Origin: a virus
Length of the DNA stretch: 64,000 nucleotides
IMG/VR virus record: IMGVR_UViG_3300020207_000012
Span: 28,011-92,010 of that record
Reading direction: 5' to 3' (one strand)
Below are positions 8,407-17,671 of this stretch, piece by piece; positions within the stretch are counted from its first letter, which is position 1, and every line of letters starts with the position of its first letter. The position numbers and the translations under genes were made by a program. The notes under the pieces are model-generated. The model had not been told where the DNA came from and searched no databases. It saw only the letters and a list, made by a program, of their open reading frames with translations.

Positions 8407-9801
8407 TTACTGTTCCTTAAAAAATTCTATTTCGTTATCACTATATTTTACAAGACTACTAGCATCATTTATATCTCTGATTGGTACCAAACTAAGAGTA
8501 CCTTTCATTCTTCCATTTGCACCATTGGTATGCCATTGTGGTATGTTTAAAATTCTATCTCTTAGTTTTTGCGCTCTATCTAAAAATCCTGGAGGGGTCA
8601 TAAGTTTAATTTCTAACCATAGATCATCATCAACATCATCATGGTGCTGCATGATTATTTTACAATTTTCGATAAATCTGTCTTCGTTTCCACGGTATAA
8701 ATCCATACTAGCAAAATGTGCGCTCATATTGACACTATTTATATACTGTGTTGCCTCACGCCAAAACTTAGTACTGCGACTACCATTTGTAGTTACCAGC
8801 GTCCATTGATTTTTAGATTTCAAATGCTTTAAGATATCAATAAATTGAGGATGCATTGTAGGCTCTCCTCCACCAAAGTTCCATCTGATTTGATCTCCGC
8901 CGCTCCAATGTTCAATAATCATATCTATCGTTTCGATAACTGATTCATATGTAGGAAATCTTTCTGTGTTACTATGAACTGCTGGCCAGCAATAATCACA
9001 AGCATAATTACATCTTCTACCAATATCCCATAATATCTGATATGGTATAGGAAAGTTCATTTCTACAGCGACTCCTTTGTCAATAGATTGTGCTGTGTAA
9101 TCATCGCCACCTCGTTCCGTTCCAGAATAACCGTTATGAGTCACATCTAAAAACTTTATATGCTTTTTTGTTTTTGCTTTACTTAATATAACATCAGCAC
9201 CGCAGCCACAATTATTAAATGGACATACTACATACTCTTCGGGTATATCTATACCTTCACGGATATTACCTAATAGACCCCAATTGTCTGGTATATCATC
9301 TAGTGTACTTTCCCATTTCCAAGCACTAGCAGTTGTATCTATTTTTTCTTTTATCATATTTCTACCTAAATTACTAAAGAATGCTTCTTCAGTTTCTTTT
9401 AGGGTCTGCTGTAATTTTACGTGTTGTTCACAAGTTTCCCAGCCTATTTTTGGAAGAGGCCAACCCCCTTCTGTATTTTCATTATACCATTCAATATGAG
9501 GATATGGACCAAAAACACGTTCACGTTCAAGTCTCCATTCTTCTACAACTGTATTATAATGTGCGCTACTATTTCTGTGGCTACTAGCACAGTTTGCATT
9601 CCATATGTTACCGTCGTAATCAATATAAAGTCCTCGGACACCCGCACTACACTTCCATCCCTTCCAAGAGTTATGACCTCTAGCAATCGCTTCGTCTACA
9701 CTCATTCTAATGAACTTGCCATCCGAACCATACAAACGCAATTGCTTATTGTCTAGTGGGATGCTTGGATCTTCTTTAATCGGCATCTTCCAAAACCTCA
9801 T
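8407..9801 (-). CDS. Radical SAM enzyme, SPASM-like domain first
   Basis: 464 aa. The core motif RRCNYACDYC (C264, C268, C271) is followed by FGGGEPTMHP. The N-terminal half carries further cysteines: CSAGVRGLYIDYDG from residue 51, C71, and CPFNNCGC at 193-200, likely ligands of extra Fe-S clusters. The ORF opens at 9801 inside the previous gene, but a second ATG six codons in (MPIKEDPS) is directly preceded by GGAAG. The start is therefore uncertain by five residues. It lies between two other radical SAM genes, suggesting sequential action on one product. Confidence 0.8.
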   Translation of the reverse strand: MRFWKMPIKEDPSIPLDNKQLRLYGSDGKFIRMSVDEAIARGHNSWKGWKCSAGVRGLYIDYDGNIWNANCASSHRNSSAHYNTVVEEWRLERERVFGPYPHIEWYNENTEGGWPLPKIGWETCEQHVKLQQTLKETEEAFFSNLGRNMIKEKIDTTASAWKWESTLDDIPDNWGLLGNIREGIDIPEEYVVCPFNNCGCGADVILSKAKTKKHIKFLDVTHNGYSGTERGGDDYTAQSIDKGVAVEMNFPIPYQILWDIGRRCNYACDYCWPAVHSNTERFPTYESVIETIDMIIEHWSGGDQIRWNFGGGEPTMHPQFIDILKHLKSKNQWTLVTTNGSRSTKFWREATQYINSVNMSAHFASMDLYRGNEDRFIENCKIIMQHHDDVDDDLWLEIKLMTPPGFLDRAQKLRDRILNIPQWHTNGANGRMKGTLSLVPIRDINDASSLVKYSDNEIEFFKEQ

Positions 9802-10783
9802 AACAATCAGCAGGTAATACTTTTTTACTCATAATGTCAAAGTTACAATGACACATACTTTTTGTACACATAGTAGGTTTTCTAGGCCACTTGATATTCT
9901 TAGGGTCTTTCATATTACCAAATGCACCACCAACTCTACACCAGCCGATCATAACACTTCCGTCAAAATCTACAACAATCTGTTCTATGCCACTCCAGCA
10001 ATACCAGCCTTCCCAGTCATTTGTTTTATCGTTAATAAATCTATGTGCGCTGCTGTTCTGCTTTAAATCATTCACATCGTCACACATATCCATACTACCG
10101 CGGTATATCTTCCACTGCTTATCATACTTGATTTTACTACCCAACAGTTTCCATTGGTCATCGATATATTTGATTTGTTCTTCACTGTAAGAGTAAAGAG
10201 TTTCACCAAAATCAATAATCAACGGCTGTAGTGCTAATGAGATATTAGGTATTTCAATAACTTTTTCGGCAACGTCTACACAAGTAGGCCAGATTTCAGG
10301 ATTGTAATGCATCATAATATTAACATGTGTTCTACACTGTTGACTCATAATTTTAACAACTTCTAAAAAGTGTTCTGGATTTCCTTCTTCTGGATGAAAA
10401 CTTAAACACACGTGGTCGAACTTTTCTTTATTCTTCTCCCACCATCTTATAGTTCTACTACTGTTACTGATAAATCCTATATCATGTCCTATTTCTTTAA
10501 TGTATTCAGCACACTTAACAAAGTCTTTCCATAGTGTAACTTCACCGCCTGTAAATTCAAAATATACAGTTCTAGGAGAGTAATGCTCAACAACTTCATC
10601 GATAAAACCTTTAACTACGTCAAAATCATTCCATCCAAAGCTACCGTCGTTAAGAATACTAGGACAATAAGAACATGTAAAGTTACACATGTTGCCTAAA
10701 TTCCAATTAACTACGACCCAATCTTTACATTCTTCATGGTGATGATCTAGTCTATTATAAAAGTTCTGTGGTCCTAATGGCAT
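9776..10783 (-). CDS. Radical SAM-SPASM protein
   Basis: 335 aa. The core is at the N-terminus: NMCNFTCSYC (C33, C37, C40) then EFTGGEVTLW (GGE motif). The C-terminal third holds WYCWSG...VMIGWCRVGGAFGN and a cysteine-rich end (TMCTKSMCHC), a conventional SPASM auxiliary-cluster domain. SPASM enzymes modify peptides, proteins or aminoglycoside-type sugars, and which applies here is not evident. It overlaps the next gene by 26 nt. Confidence 0.85.
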   Translation of the reverse strand: MPLGPQNFYNRLDHHHEECKDWVVVNWNLGNMCNFTCSYCPSILNDGSFGWNDFDVVKGFIDEVVEHYSPRTVYFEFTGGEVTLWKDFVKCAEYIKEIGHDIGFISNSSRTIRWWEKNKEKFDHVCLSFHPEEGNPEHFLEVVKIMSQQCRTHVNIMMHYNPEIWPTCVDVAEKVIEIPNISLALQPLIIDFGETLYSYSEEQIKYIDDQWKLLGSKIKYDKQWKIYRGSMDMCDDVNDLKQNSSAHRFINDKTNDWEGWYCWSGIEQIVVDFDGSVMIGWCRVGGAFGNMKDPKNIKWPRKPTMCTKSMCHCNFDIMSKKVLPADCYEVLEDAD

Positions 10784-10791
10784 AATAGCTC

Positions 10792-11769
10792 CTATCTATC
10801 CCAACCAGTCGATTTTTCTGTTGCTAGTGGATTAGCAACACGTTTTGGATTTGTATATACCTTCTTAAAGAATTGAGCAACCTCTGGGGTTGGATCACAA
10901 ATCTCCATACCGATATCGTCTGCTAGTGTATCGCCTACTCTTAATACATCTTCGTATAATGTATCATAGTCCCATGTTAATCTAGTTGAAGTGCAAATCT
11001 CATCTCCACCTTCATACTGTGGGAATATCTCATTATAAAAATAATCATTAAACCAATCATAGCTAGATATACATTCTAACACAAAGTCATCTTTAAAACA
11101 AACATCATGACATCCCAATCTAGCACCATATAAAGCCCAAAGCCCGTTTTCAACATCGGCGCCTATATTACACCATGTCAAAAGACGTTCATAATTCTTT
11201 GGCCATAACCTGTCTTTGAACTCTTCTGGCTTTACACGATTACCTTCATCAAGTGACATTTTAACACCTTCACGGAAACCGGCACGAAATGCTTGGAAAG
11301 GTGAACCTGCGTTAAACACCATTGAATATACGTTGTTCATATGAACATAATCTAAGTCCCAACAGAAGTCAACTTTCTTTGTTTCGTCTTCTGCGTTTTC
11401 GTGGGTTTTCATTTCTAGTACCAAGTCTACTGGCCAACATTTGATTCCGCCGTTACCGTAAACTAAACCATTAACAACATTCTTCGCACCCCAAGAAATA
11501 ATAGAACGTGAAATATTTGTTTTTTCAGGAAAGACTAGTTCTAAATCAAAGAACTTTTTGTCAACTATATTATCACCATCAATTGTGATAAATCTATCGG
11601 TTTCGCTTGCCCTAGCACATGCTTTATGTGCGTTATCAAATCCTTTAACGCCATCTACTCTTTTTGCCCATGGGCATTTACGCAAAACATCTGCCCAATG
11701 TTCTTCTTTGTTGGGTTCATCATAGCTTAGATAAAAAACATCTGTCTCAGCTACCCGCAAAATTGTCAT
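10792..11769 (-). CDS. Glycosyltransferase-like protein (GT-A fold)
   Basis: 325 aa. RFITIDGDNIVDKKFFD around residue 100 has the hydrophobic-strand-plus-DGD pattern of the metal-binding DxD motif in GT-A glycosyltransferases, and the upstream FDNAHKACARA fits the nucleotide-sugar-binding helix. No transmembrane helix. It sits between the radical SAM genes and two further DxD proteins. By family it would transfer a sugar from an NDP-sugar. The acceptor (LPS, virion protein or small molecule) is not known, and the family call rests on one motif. Confidence 0.5.
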   Translation of the reverse strand: MTILRVAETDVFYLSYDEPNKEEHWADVLRKCPWAKRVDGVKGFDNAHKACARASETDRFITIDGDNIVDKKFFDLELVFPEKTNISRSIISWGAKNVVNGLVYGNGGIKCWPVDLVLEMKTHENAEDETKKVDFCWDLDYVHMNNVYSMVFNAGSPFQAFRAGFREGVKMSLDEGNRVKPEEFKDRLWPKNYERLLTWCNIGADVENGLWALYGARLGCHDVCFKDDFVLECISSYDWFNDYFYNEIFPQYEGGDEICTSTRLTWDYDTLYEDVLRVGDTLADDIGMEICDPTPEVAQFFKKVYTNPKRVANPLATEKSTGWDR

Positions 11770-11770
11770 T

Positions 11771-12355
11771 TTAATCTCCTAATGAATATGTACTGAAAAC
11801 ATAACGTGTATAAACACTTATGTCATATTTATGTTCGTAGTTAATGTGTATCTCTTTGCCTGTTAGAATCTCTGAAAACTTAATTTTCAAATCTTCTACT
11901 ATAAACTCAGGTTCGTCTTTTAATGTGATGTAAAAACGGTGATCTAATTTACCACCTATTTTTACTTTTTCAGAAGCGTCTGGTACAAAATAATCACGCA
12001 ATAAATCTGTGGCACGTATTGTTATGCCGTCATCCACAATCTTTACGATTACTTCTGGATTGTCAGTACGTTCTATCTTCTTAACATATGTTGTCAAGTT
12101 ATTAGACTTGTATTCTTCACTTGTTAATTTTTTTAGATGATGATTCAAAGTTTTACTATCGTAGAATACTTTATAGTCACGCAATCTTTCCGTGCCTACA
12201 ACTAACCCCATAATATCTTTAATTTCAAAATATGCGTGTTGTACACCAGGTTCTTCTGAAATTCTATTATCGATTGAAAGTATAACCCCTCGGTCATCAA
12301 AGTGGATGATTTTGAACTCAGTATTCCAATCTATTTCTTTAATACTCTTAATCAT
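11771..12355 (-). CDS. Unknown protein of the glycan/radical SAM operon
   Basis: 194 aa, strand-rich by eye, soluble, no motif recognised. The first base of the following gene is 2 nt past its stop, and it overlaps the upstream GT8-like gene by 4 nt (ATGA), so it is translated as part of the operon. A structural or chaperone role for the glycosylation proteins is possible but unsupported. Confidence 0.55.
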   Translation of the reverse strand: MIKSIKEIDWNTEFKIIHFDDRGVILSIDNRISEEPGVQHAYFEIKDIMGLVVGTERLRDYKVFYDSKTLNHHLKKLTSEEYKSNNLTTYVKKIERTDNPEVIVKIVDDGITIRATDLLRDYFVPDASEKVKIGGKLDHRFYITLKDEPEFIVEDLKIKFSEILTGKEIHINYEHKYDISVYTRYVFSTYSLGD

Positions 12356-13209
12356 AGTACCACACCTTCATACTTTTTTATGATACTATGTGTTAGCCAA
12401 TCTTTTTCAACATAATGAAATGGATAAATTTGTTCAAAATTTCCAACAGTTAATGTTAAATCGTCTGCTACGTTAGAAAATATATCAGTATTCCAAATGT
12501 TAGATATTTTATGCTTGGGTATATTTTGTATATGACTCTTCATATGCACAAATGTTGGGTATGATTTAATACTGTAGTCGCACACTAACTCTTCAATATC
12601 CATAAACTTTACTGCTAACGCATATGCGATATCAGCACTCATCCAATCTTGTCCGCTTCCACGTAGATGCTGTTCATACACATCTTCCCAGTTTGTCATA
12701 ATTTTTTCTACAGTTTTGAAAAAATCATATGCAAACTCTGATTTATTGAAGTATGAGAAATTACTGTAAACATTTGGCAAATCAAGTGACGTAAACTTTT
12801 TTCTATAGAAGTCGCTTGTTACTTCTTCATTTCTAAATGTCTTTACATTTGTACACAACCAAACATCTTTTTGCGCTAGATAATCCCACCAATGATCAAC
12901 ACTATGAGTGAATATCATATCACTATCTAGTATAATAGTTTCATCATATGGAGACATGTGAATATACTTCCACTTGTTTTCTATCTTCCAAGTAGATTCA
13001 TCTGCTTCATCTTCCCACGGAATATCTACAATATGGTCAAACACTTTTCTATGTTTATCAGTAATTAAAGTTTTTGTGTATTCATCTACACATACACAAA
13101 TAGAGTTTTCACGTTGTGTTGCTTTAAGACTTAATGCTAACGCATATGTCATTCTTAGATAGTCATGCTTTTTGTTATTTTGAACTATAACAATATACCC
13201 TCTACTCAT
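12352..13209 (-). CDS. GT8-like glycosyltransferase
   Basis: 285 aa. ETIILDSDMIFTHSVDHWW near residue 100 carries the DSD form of the DxD metal site. Together with LALSLKATQRENSICVCVDE and the C-terminal H-M-K-S-H segment it resembles glycogenin/GT8-type or related sugar transferases. It is a paralogue-like neighbour of the 13206 gene, which has the same layout (DxD at a similar place, similar length). Four-nucleotide ATGA overlaps at both ends give coupled translation. Sugar and acceptor are unknown. Confidence 0.6.
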   Translation of the reverse strand: MSRGYIVIVQNNKKHDYLRMTYALALSLKATQRENSICVCVDEYTKTLITDKHRKVFDHIVDIPWEDEADESTWKIENKWKYIHMSPYDETIILDSDMIFTHSVDHWWDYLAQKDVWLCTNVKTFRNEEVTSDFYRKKFTSLDLPNVYSNFSYFNKSEFAYDFFKTVEKIMTNWEDVYEQHLRGSGQDWMSADIAYALAVKFMDIEELVCDYSIKSYPTFVHMKSHIQNIPKHKISNIWNTDIFSNVADDLTLTVGNFEQIYPFHYVEKDWLTHSIIKKYEGVVL

Positions 13210-14075
13210 GCCAAGCCTCCAAATTCCAATAAGCTATCCATATGTCTTTCAATAGAACGCTTATTCATAATATGAAGGTCACAATTTTTAAATCTACTTA
13301 GTACACATTCTTTAGACTTCTTAAGAGTAGATGTTGTAAGAACCATTTCCTTTTCGCTGCTAACCTTGTATATGTCATTTGTATCATAGCTATTCATAAG
13401 ATATTTTATAGGTAGTTCTGGAACTGTATACTTTACATTACCATTTAAAATATGAAGAGCAATTGAAAACGCATAATCATTTCTGAATAGTGCGCCTTCA
13501 CAATTGTATAAGTTGTAGTAATACATATAATGTTCTTTAACATTATGTATCATACTGAATAGACTTTCAGTAAATACTGTTTTTCTAAAATAGAACACAG
13601 TCGCCCAATACATATCAATTGAATAATCGTCTATTTTTACCACGTTATTATCTTTATCTTCTCCGCCGGATATATCCCTATAACTTTTTGTAATCATAAA
13701 ATCATTATGACTATCCCAAACACCGTCTAGTGCGTTACTCATTACAAAATAATCACAATCTATTACTAGTGTTTGTGCGTATGGAGAGATATCAAAAACA
13801 GAACTTCTACTTGCGTTTATAAATTTAGCATATTCTGTATCATCTGCTGTATCACGGTATAGTCTATTTGTATAAAACCCACGATTGTCTAATGTGATAA
13901 CTCTATCAAACGCACGACTTACCAATTCTTCATCATACTCAGAATGTACATCAGTGACTAAGCAAATTTCATCAAATCCAGACAAATTCTTTCTAGCATA
14001 GCCAGCACTTGCGCAAGCTATCTTTACGTAGTCAACGTAATCATTGTTTTGTGCAAATAATAAAATACCCTTCAT
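13206..14075 (-). CDS. GT8-like glycosyltransferase
   Basis: 289 aa. The N-terminus MKGILLFAQNNDYVDYVKIACASA matches the opening strand-loop-helix of the neighbouring 285-aa protein, and TLVIDCDYFVMSNAL gives a DCD metal-binding motif near residue 109. The two genes probably arose by duplication, though identity appears low. The start shares a base with the previous stop (14075). It is second in the operon. Confidence 0.6.
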   Translation of the reverse strand: MKGILLFAQNNDYVDYVKIACASAGYARKNLSGFDEICLVTDVHSEYDEELVSRAFDRVITLDNRGFYTNRLYRDTADDTEYAKFINASRSSVFDISPYAQTLVIDCDYFVMSNALDGVWDSHNDFMITKSYRDISGGEDKDNNVVKIDDYSIDMYWATVFYFRKTVFTESLFSMIHNVKEHYMYYYNLYNCEGALFRNDYAFSIALHILNGNVKYTVPELPIKYLMNSYDTNDIYKVSSEKEMVLTTSTLKKSKECVLSRFKNCDLHIMNKRSIERHMDSLLEFGGLA

Positions 14076-14467
14076 TATAATTCTAGTGCCACATCAATCC
14101 TTCTGGAGCTTCTTAATTGCTCGTATTCCAAGTAATACTCATTTACAGCAAAAAAGTATACATCTGAAATTTTATCTAAAAATTCTTTTGTGTTATTAAT
14201 GATTATAGGTAGTCTATTCTTGTCAAGTATAATAGCCTCTTCTCTACCAGATGAAACTATAAAGTTAACAAAACCTATAAGTTCAGGCGATACTTCAAAT
14301 GTACCTCCATTCATACTGTATGACAATAAATTATCTACTTTAGCTTTGATGTTTTCTTTATTCAAGTTAAAGGTCTTCATAGCGTTTTTCATATGAAGAG
14401 CATTTTCGATTTTTTCTTTTTGTAAGTTTCTATTTAAATCATCATTCGATGGTTTTCTCTTAGCCAT
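14075..14467 (-). CDS. Unknown small protein, first gene of the glycan/radical SAM operon
   Basis: 130 aa. The basic N-terminal ~50 residues are predicted helical (MAKRKPSNDDLNRNLQKEK), followed by a mixed domain. No family is recognised. It has a good RBS (CAGGAGTACACGT before ATG) and lies 27 nt behind a consensus TTGACA/TATAAT promoter, making it the leading gene of the 12-kb operon. A regulatory or DNA-binding role is only a guess from its basic start. Confidence 0.6.
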   Translation of the reverse strand: MAKRKPSNDDLNRNLQKEKIENALHMKNAMKTFNLNKENIKAKVDNLLSYSMNGGTFEVSPELIGFVNFIVSSGREEAIILDKNRLPIIINNTKEFLDKISDVYFFAVNEYYLEYEQLRSSRRIDVALEL

Positions 14468-14493
14468 ACGTGTACTCCTGATATAATACTACA

Positions 14494-14522
14494 ATTATAC
14501 ACTATATGATTTTTGTTGTCAA
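14494..14522 (-). promoter_or_regulatory. Consensus sigma70 promoter of the glycan/radical SAM operon
   Basis: On the minus strand TTGACA (14522-14517), 17-nt spacer, TATAAT (14499-14494): both hexamers match the sigma70 consensus exactly. It faces the 14467 gene. No CGAATC box is present. This implies the operon is expressed early by host RNA polymerase, unlike the structural genes on its other side. Confidence 0.85.
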
Positions 14523-14525
14523 CTA

Positions 14526-16556
14526 CTATATTACTTCATCGTAAATAGTATAGTCTGTTGTTGGAGAATATGATATAGATGAGTCAGTAACACCAGTGAT
14601 TTGGCCTATTGTACCATTTGCAAATGCTACGACCCCACCCACTAAACTTAATGTAGATATATCTAATCCATTATCACTAAAGTATGTTCCTGAACCGACA
14701 TTGTTTGTATTGCTTGAATACGCACTAGTTGTGTTAAGAGTAGGAAGACCGTTTAGTAGATTTGTTTCTTCTATACCAGACTGGAATAGCCCTACTACTT
14801 GAACTCCGCTACCAGCACCTGTACCACCATTAACAGAATTTATGATAATGTTTTGTTCTTCGTTTAGTATTCTAGTAGCATTGAATGTTGCACCAACGGA
14901 TGTACCAAGATAAACAATTTCTGTTTCTTTAACAATAAATCTTTGTCCGTTCGCTGGATTTGTAACCTTTCTAGTGTAACCGATTTCGTCTTGTATTGTT
15001 CTGCCGCTATCAACCCAAGAAGACCCATTCCATTCATAAACGATACCAGTCTGTGCGTCAATAAGAATATTAGCATCAAGACCACCTGTAAAATTAATAT
15101 CAGCATATGTACTACCACCTTGAGAGTGGCTATAATACCCATATGGGGCTTCGCCTTTAAATACTGCCAATCGTGGATCGCTATCTAAATCTACAGTTAT
15201 CTCTGAAGAGATTTGATAGTTTTCCAGATCGTTCCAATGTGTTGTATAAAACTTAAATGTGTCACCTTGTCTTTGTACTTTTATTCGTGCTTGATCTGGA
15301 TACCAAGCATTAGAAACTGTTGAACCAGTTGTAAATGATATATTTGCTATTACATACTGAGGCAACCATGGTCCATTTTCAGTATAAAATACCCCCCAAT
15401 GCCCAGTTGGTTGTTGACCACCTTTTGTACGAGCAGCAACTAGTGCTTTGTTGGTCGTACCGTCTCTCACAAAAGCAGCAATAAGACCGATAGTATCGTC
15501 ATCCCATGTAGCTACAGAATATACTGTACCTTCAAAAGTAAAATCGCTGTGAGTTGTTGGTGAAATGAACCCGCCACCCAGAGAAGTATTTGTAGGTTGA
15601 ACAAAACTTTCAGTATTAGTATCATAATACCAATCAGCAGCTTGCCCTCCAGGAGTTGTACCGCCAGGATAATAATTTCCTCCATCAAATCTGTCCCAAC
15701 TGTTGAAAATGTCTTGTTGTGTTGGTGGAACAAGTGTTTGTGTAGCAGCAGTAGCATCACCGGAATCCCTATAGATATAAGACTCTTGTTCCGGTAGAGG
15801 GGTAATGTTTATATAAACATTTCCTGTTTGTGTTTCTGTTCCATTAGTAACAGTGTATTGAAATCCGGCTGGTTGACCAGAAAGCCCTGTCGAAACAAAC
15901 TCAATAGTAGTACCATTTAAACTTAATGTACCATTAGTTGGATTTTGAACAGATGATACACTTAGTGATAAACCCTGTCCATCAATATCGTTTGATACTA
16001 GGTCAGAAGAACTTAGTAAAAGAGTTTCAGCTTGTCTCAAATCATATGTATCAGATACAGCAATAATAGGCGGTATCGCTACAACATTCATTGTTACAGT
16101 GCCTTGTTTTGTAATATTAGATGAGTTTCTAGCTGTATATGTAAAACTTGCTGCTACACCAACTCCACCAGTACTTGTAAATTCAATGTTAGAACCACTA
16201 AGAACAACCGTACCATTAACTGCGTTAGAAACAGATATGATTGTCAAAGGGTCTTGATTATTACTATATTCATCAACTGCGCCATTTAAAATATCTGCGA
16301 TTGGTATAGTAGCAGTATATGTTGTGTATACTTCAAATGAATTAGTAGGAAGAATAATTTGATAATTAGATAAACCGTAAAAATCACTAAAAGACACAGG
16401 ATCACCTGTATTCTTTCCTAATACATCACCGATAGATGCTAAAAATTGTGAAGACGCAATTGCGGTAGCAGAAGGCCTTGCAGCTTCCGGAAGTCGTGTA
16501 CTAAATTCTGTTCTGATGTCGGACATAGAAATAGGTCCGGTACTTTGTAGTGGCAA
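14526..16556 (-). CDS. Virion fibre/decoration protein with Ig- or cadherin-like domains
   Basis: 676 aa. The N-terminus LQSTGPISMSDIRTEF is of a type common at the start of T4-like marine phage fibre proteins. Two repeats follow (residues ~95-160 and ~165-255) with the pattern NGT(V/L)xLxGxxIEF.STG...A.F.YT, i.e. cadherin/VCBS-like beta domains. The middle resembles a concanavalin-like carbohydrate-binding module (WYYDTNTESFVQ...WGVFY). The start is a TTG at 16556, chosen because AGGAGAG lies 4 nt upstream and no ATG fits. A late box at 16582-16589 precedes it. Confidence 0.7.
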   Translation of the reverse strand: MPLQSTGPISMSDIRTEFSTRLPEAARPSATAIASSQFLASIGDVLGKNTGDPVSFSDFYGLSNYQIILPTNSFEVYTTYTATIPIADILNGAVDEYSNNQDPLTIISVSNAVNGTVVLSGSNIEFTSTGGVGVAASFTYTARNSSNITKQGTVTMNVVAIPPIIAVSDTYDLRQAETLLLSSSDLVSNDIDGQGLSLSVSSVQNPTNGTLSLNGTTIEFVSTGLSGQPAGFQYTVTNGTETQTGNVYINITPLPEQESYIYRDSGDATAATQTLVPPTQQDIFNSWDRFDGGNYYPGGTTPGGQAADWYYDTNTESFVQPTNTSLGGGFISPTTHSDFTFEGTVYSVATWDDDTIGLIAAFVRDGTTNKALVAARTKGGQQPTGHWGVFYTENGPWLPQYVIANISFTTGSTVSNAWYPDQARIKVQRQGDTFKFYTTHWNDLENYQISSEITVDLDSDPRLAVFKGEAPYGYYSHSQGGSTYADINFTGGLDANILIDAQTGIVYEWNGSSWVDSGRTIQDEIGYTRKVTNPANGQRFIVKETEIVYLGTSVGATFNATRILNEEQNIIINSVNGGTGAGSGVQVVGLFQSGIEETNLLNGLPTLNTTSAYSSNTNNVGSGTYFSDNGLDISTLSLVGGVVAFANGTIGQITGVTDSSISYSPTTDYTIYDEVI

Positions 16557-16581
16557 AGCTCTCTCCTAATATTACTATTAG

Positions 16582-16589
16582 TATTTATT
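16582..16589 (-). promoter_or_regulatory. Late promoter box AATAAATA
   Basis: AATAAATA on the minus strand, 25 nt before the TTG start of the 676-aa fibre gene. It matches the T4 late -10 element with one change. It lies over the last codons of the upstream gene. Confidence 0.5.
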
Positions 16590-17661
16590 AATTATTAGGA
16601 CTATTTGGATTATAAAGAGTGCCTTCCATATCGTGTAGAATTTGATATGTTGGAGAAGGTGAAATAACACCTAAGCGTGATGGATGAGGGTCGTCTGCTC
16701 TTTGCTGTGAAACGTTCATACTAAGAACACCTTGGATTTGACCTGTTATATAGTTACTGTATCCACCGTAGCCACCATAACCACTATAACCACTGTATCC
16801 TGTATAACCACAGTATCCACCATAAGTATTTAAATGTTCATTATTTAAGAAATATACTGCTACATCAATTTGATGATCTGAATGTAGTTTCGCCCATACT
16901 TCATAAGCGTTATTAGGCAGACCTATATAATTGGCTCTTTTTGTGTAAACATTTTGATAGCTACCAATAAGACCGGTATATCCTAAACCAGGAGTACCTG
17001 CGCCCTTACTTGATACTGTTTCGCTGTGTTGAATTTTCACTACCCCAATATCAAACAATAGTCTATGCCATCCTTCAGATGTATCAAAGTGATAACCTTC
17101 AGGTATATCAGGAAGGTTAGGATCTAATTCTGATTCAATTCTAATTTCACCGCCGGCATTAAAGAAGTGTCTCATTGAGTCTGCGTCAACAAAATTAACT
17201 CTAAATTCGTACCATTGATTTTCTTGTCCCCACTGTTCATCTGTGGGGTCTGGTTCGCATACGACAAATTCATTCATAGAACTTACTAGGTTACTTTGAA
17301 TGCTCATTTTAGATAAAGTATAATTTAGTTTGTTTGCTCTTAGCTCTTCTATGTCATCCATAATCTTTGCCATATGAGCAACAACTTCAGCTTTAGTTCT
17401 AAAGTCACCGTTAAGTAATGTCGTAGGAGTAGTTAACAAAGTTCCCTGATGAACTGCTGCAAACTTCATAGCATCAAATAATCTAAGCCAGTGTCTTCTA
17501 CTTATTCGTGTCCCACTTGTTATCAAATTCACAAACAATTGATCTTGTCCGTATCCAGCATCTCCTGATCCTAGCGCAACGACTTCGTTAATATCGTTAG
17601 CTAGTTGGTTATAATCTTTTGCTTTAAAGTAACTTACAATCGGATAACTTTGCGGCGACAT
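16588..17661 (-). CDS. Virion structural protein with Gly-Tyr repeat
   Basis: 357 aa. The first ~200 residues are a globular domain. Near residue 285 lies a run built of GY(T/S/G) triplets (GYTGYSGYSGYGGYGG), a collagen-like glycine-tyrosine repeat. A second short GxxGLGYTGLIG lies further upstream. Such repeats occur in tail-fibre or neck-whisker proteins of marine myoviruses. It sits between two other baseplate-distal proteins. The exact position in the virion is unknown. It is translated from ATG 17661, 11 nt after the previous gene. Confidence 0.6.
   Translation of the reverse strand: MSPQSYPIVSYFKAKDYNQLANDINEVVALGSGDAGYGQDQLFVNLITSGTRISRRHWLRLFDAMKFAAVHQGTLLTTPTTLLNGDFRTKAEVVAHMAKIMDDIEELRANKLNYTLSKMSIQSNLVSSMNEFVVCEPDPTDEQWGQENQWYEFRVNFVDADSMRHFFNAGGEIRIESELDPNLPDIPEGYHFDTSEGWHRLLFDIGVVKIQHSETVSSKGAGTPGLGYTGLIGSYQNVYTKRANYIGLPNNAYEVWAKLHSDHQIDVAVYFLNNEHLNTYGGYCGYTGYSGYSGYGGYGGYSNYITGQIQGVLSMNVSQQRADDPHPSRLGVISPSPTYQILHDMEGTLYNPNSPNN
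16751..16815 (-). repeat. Gly-Tyr triplet repeat in structural gene
   Basis: Imperfect 9-bp units (on the plus strand forms of ATAACCACT/GTAGCCACC) encode GY-G/S/T triplets within the 357-aa protein. Unit number is likely to vary between relatives by slippage. Confidence 0.8.
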
Positions 17662-17671
17662 TCACTCTTCC

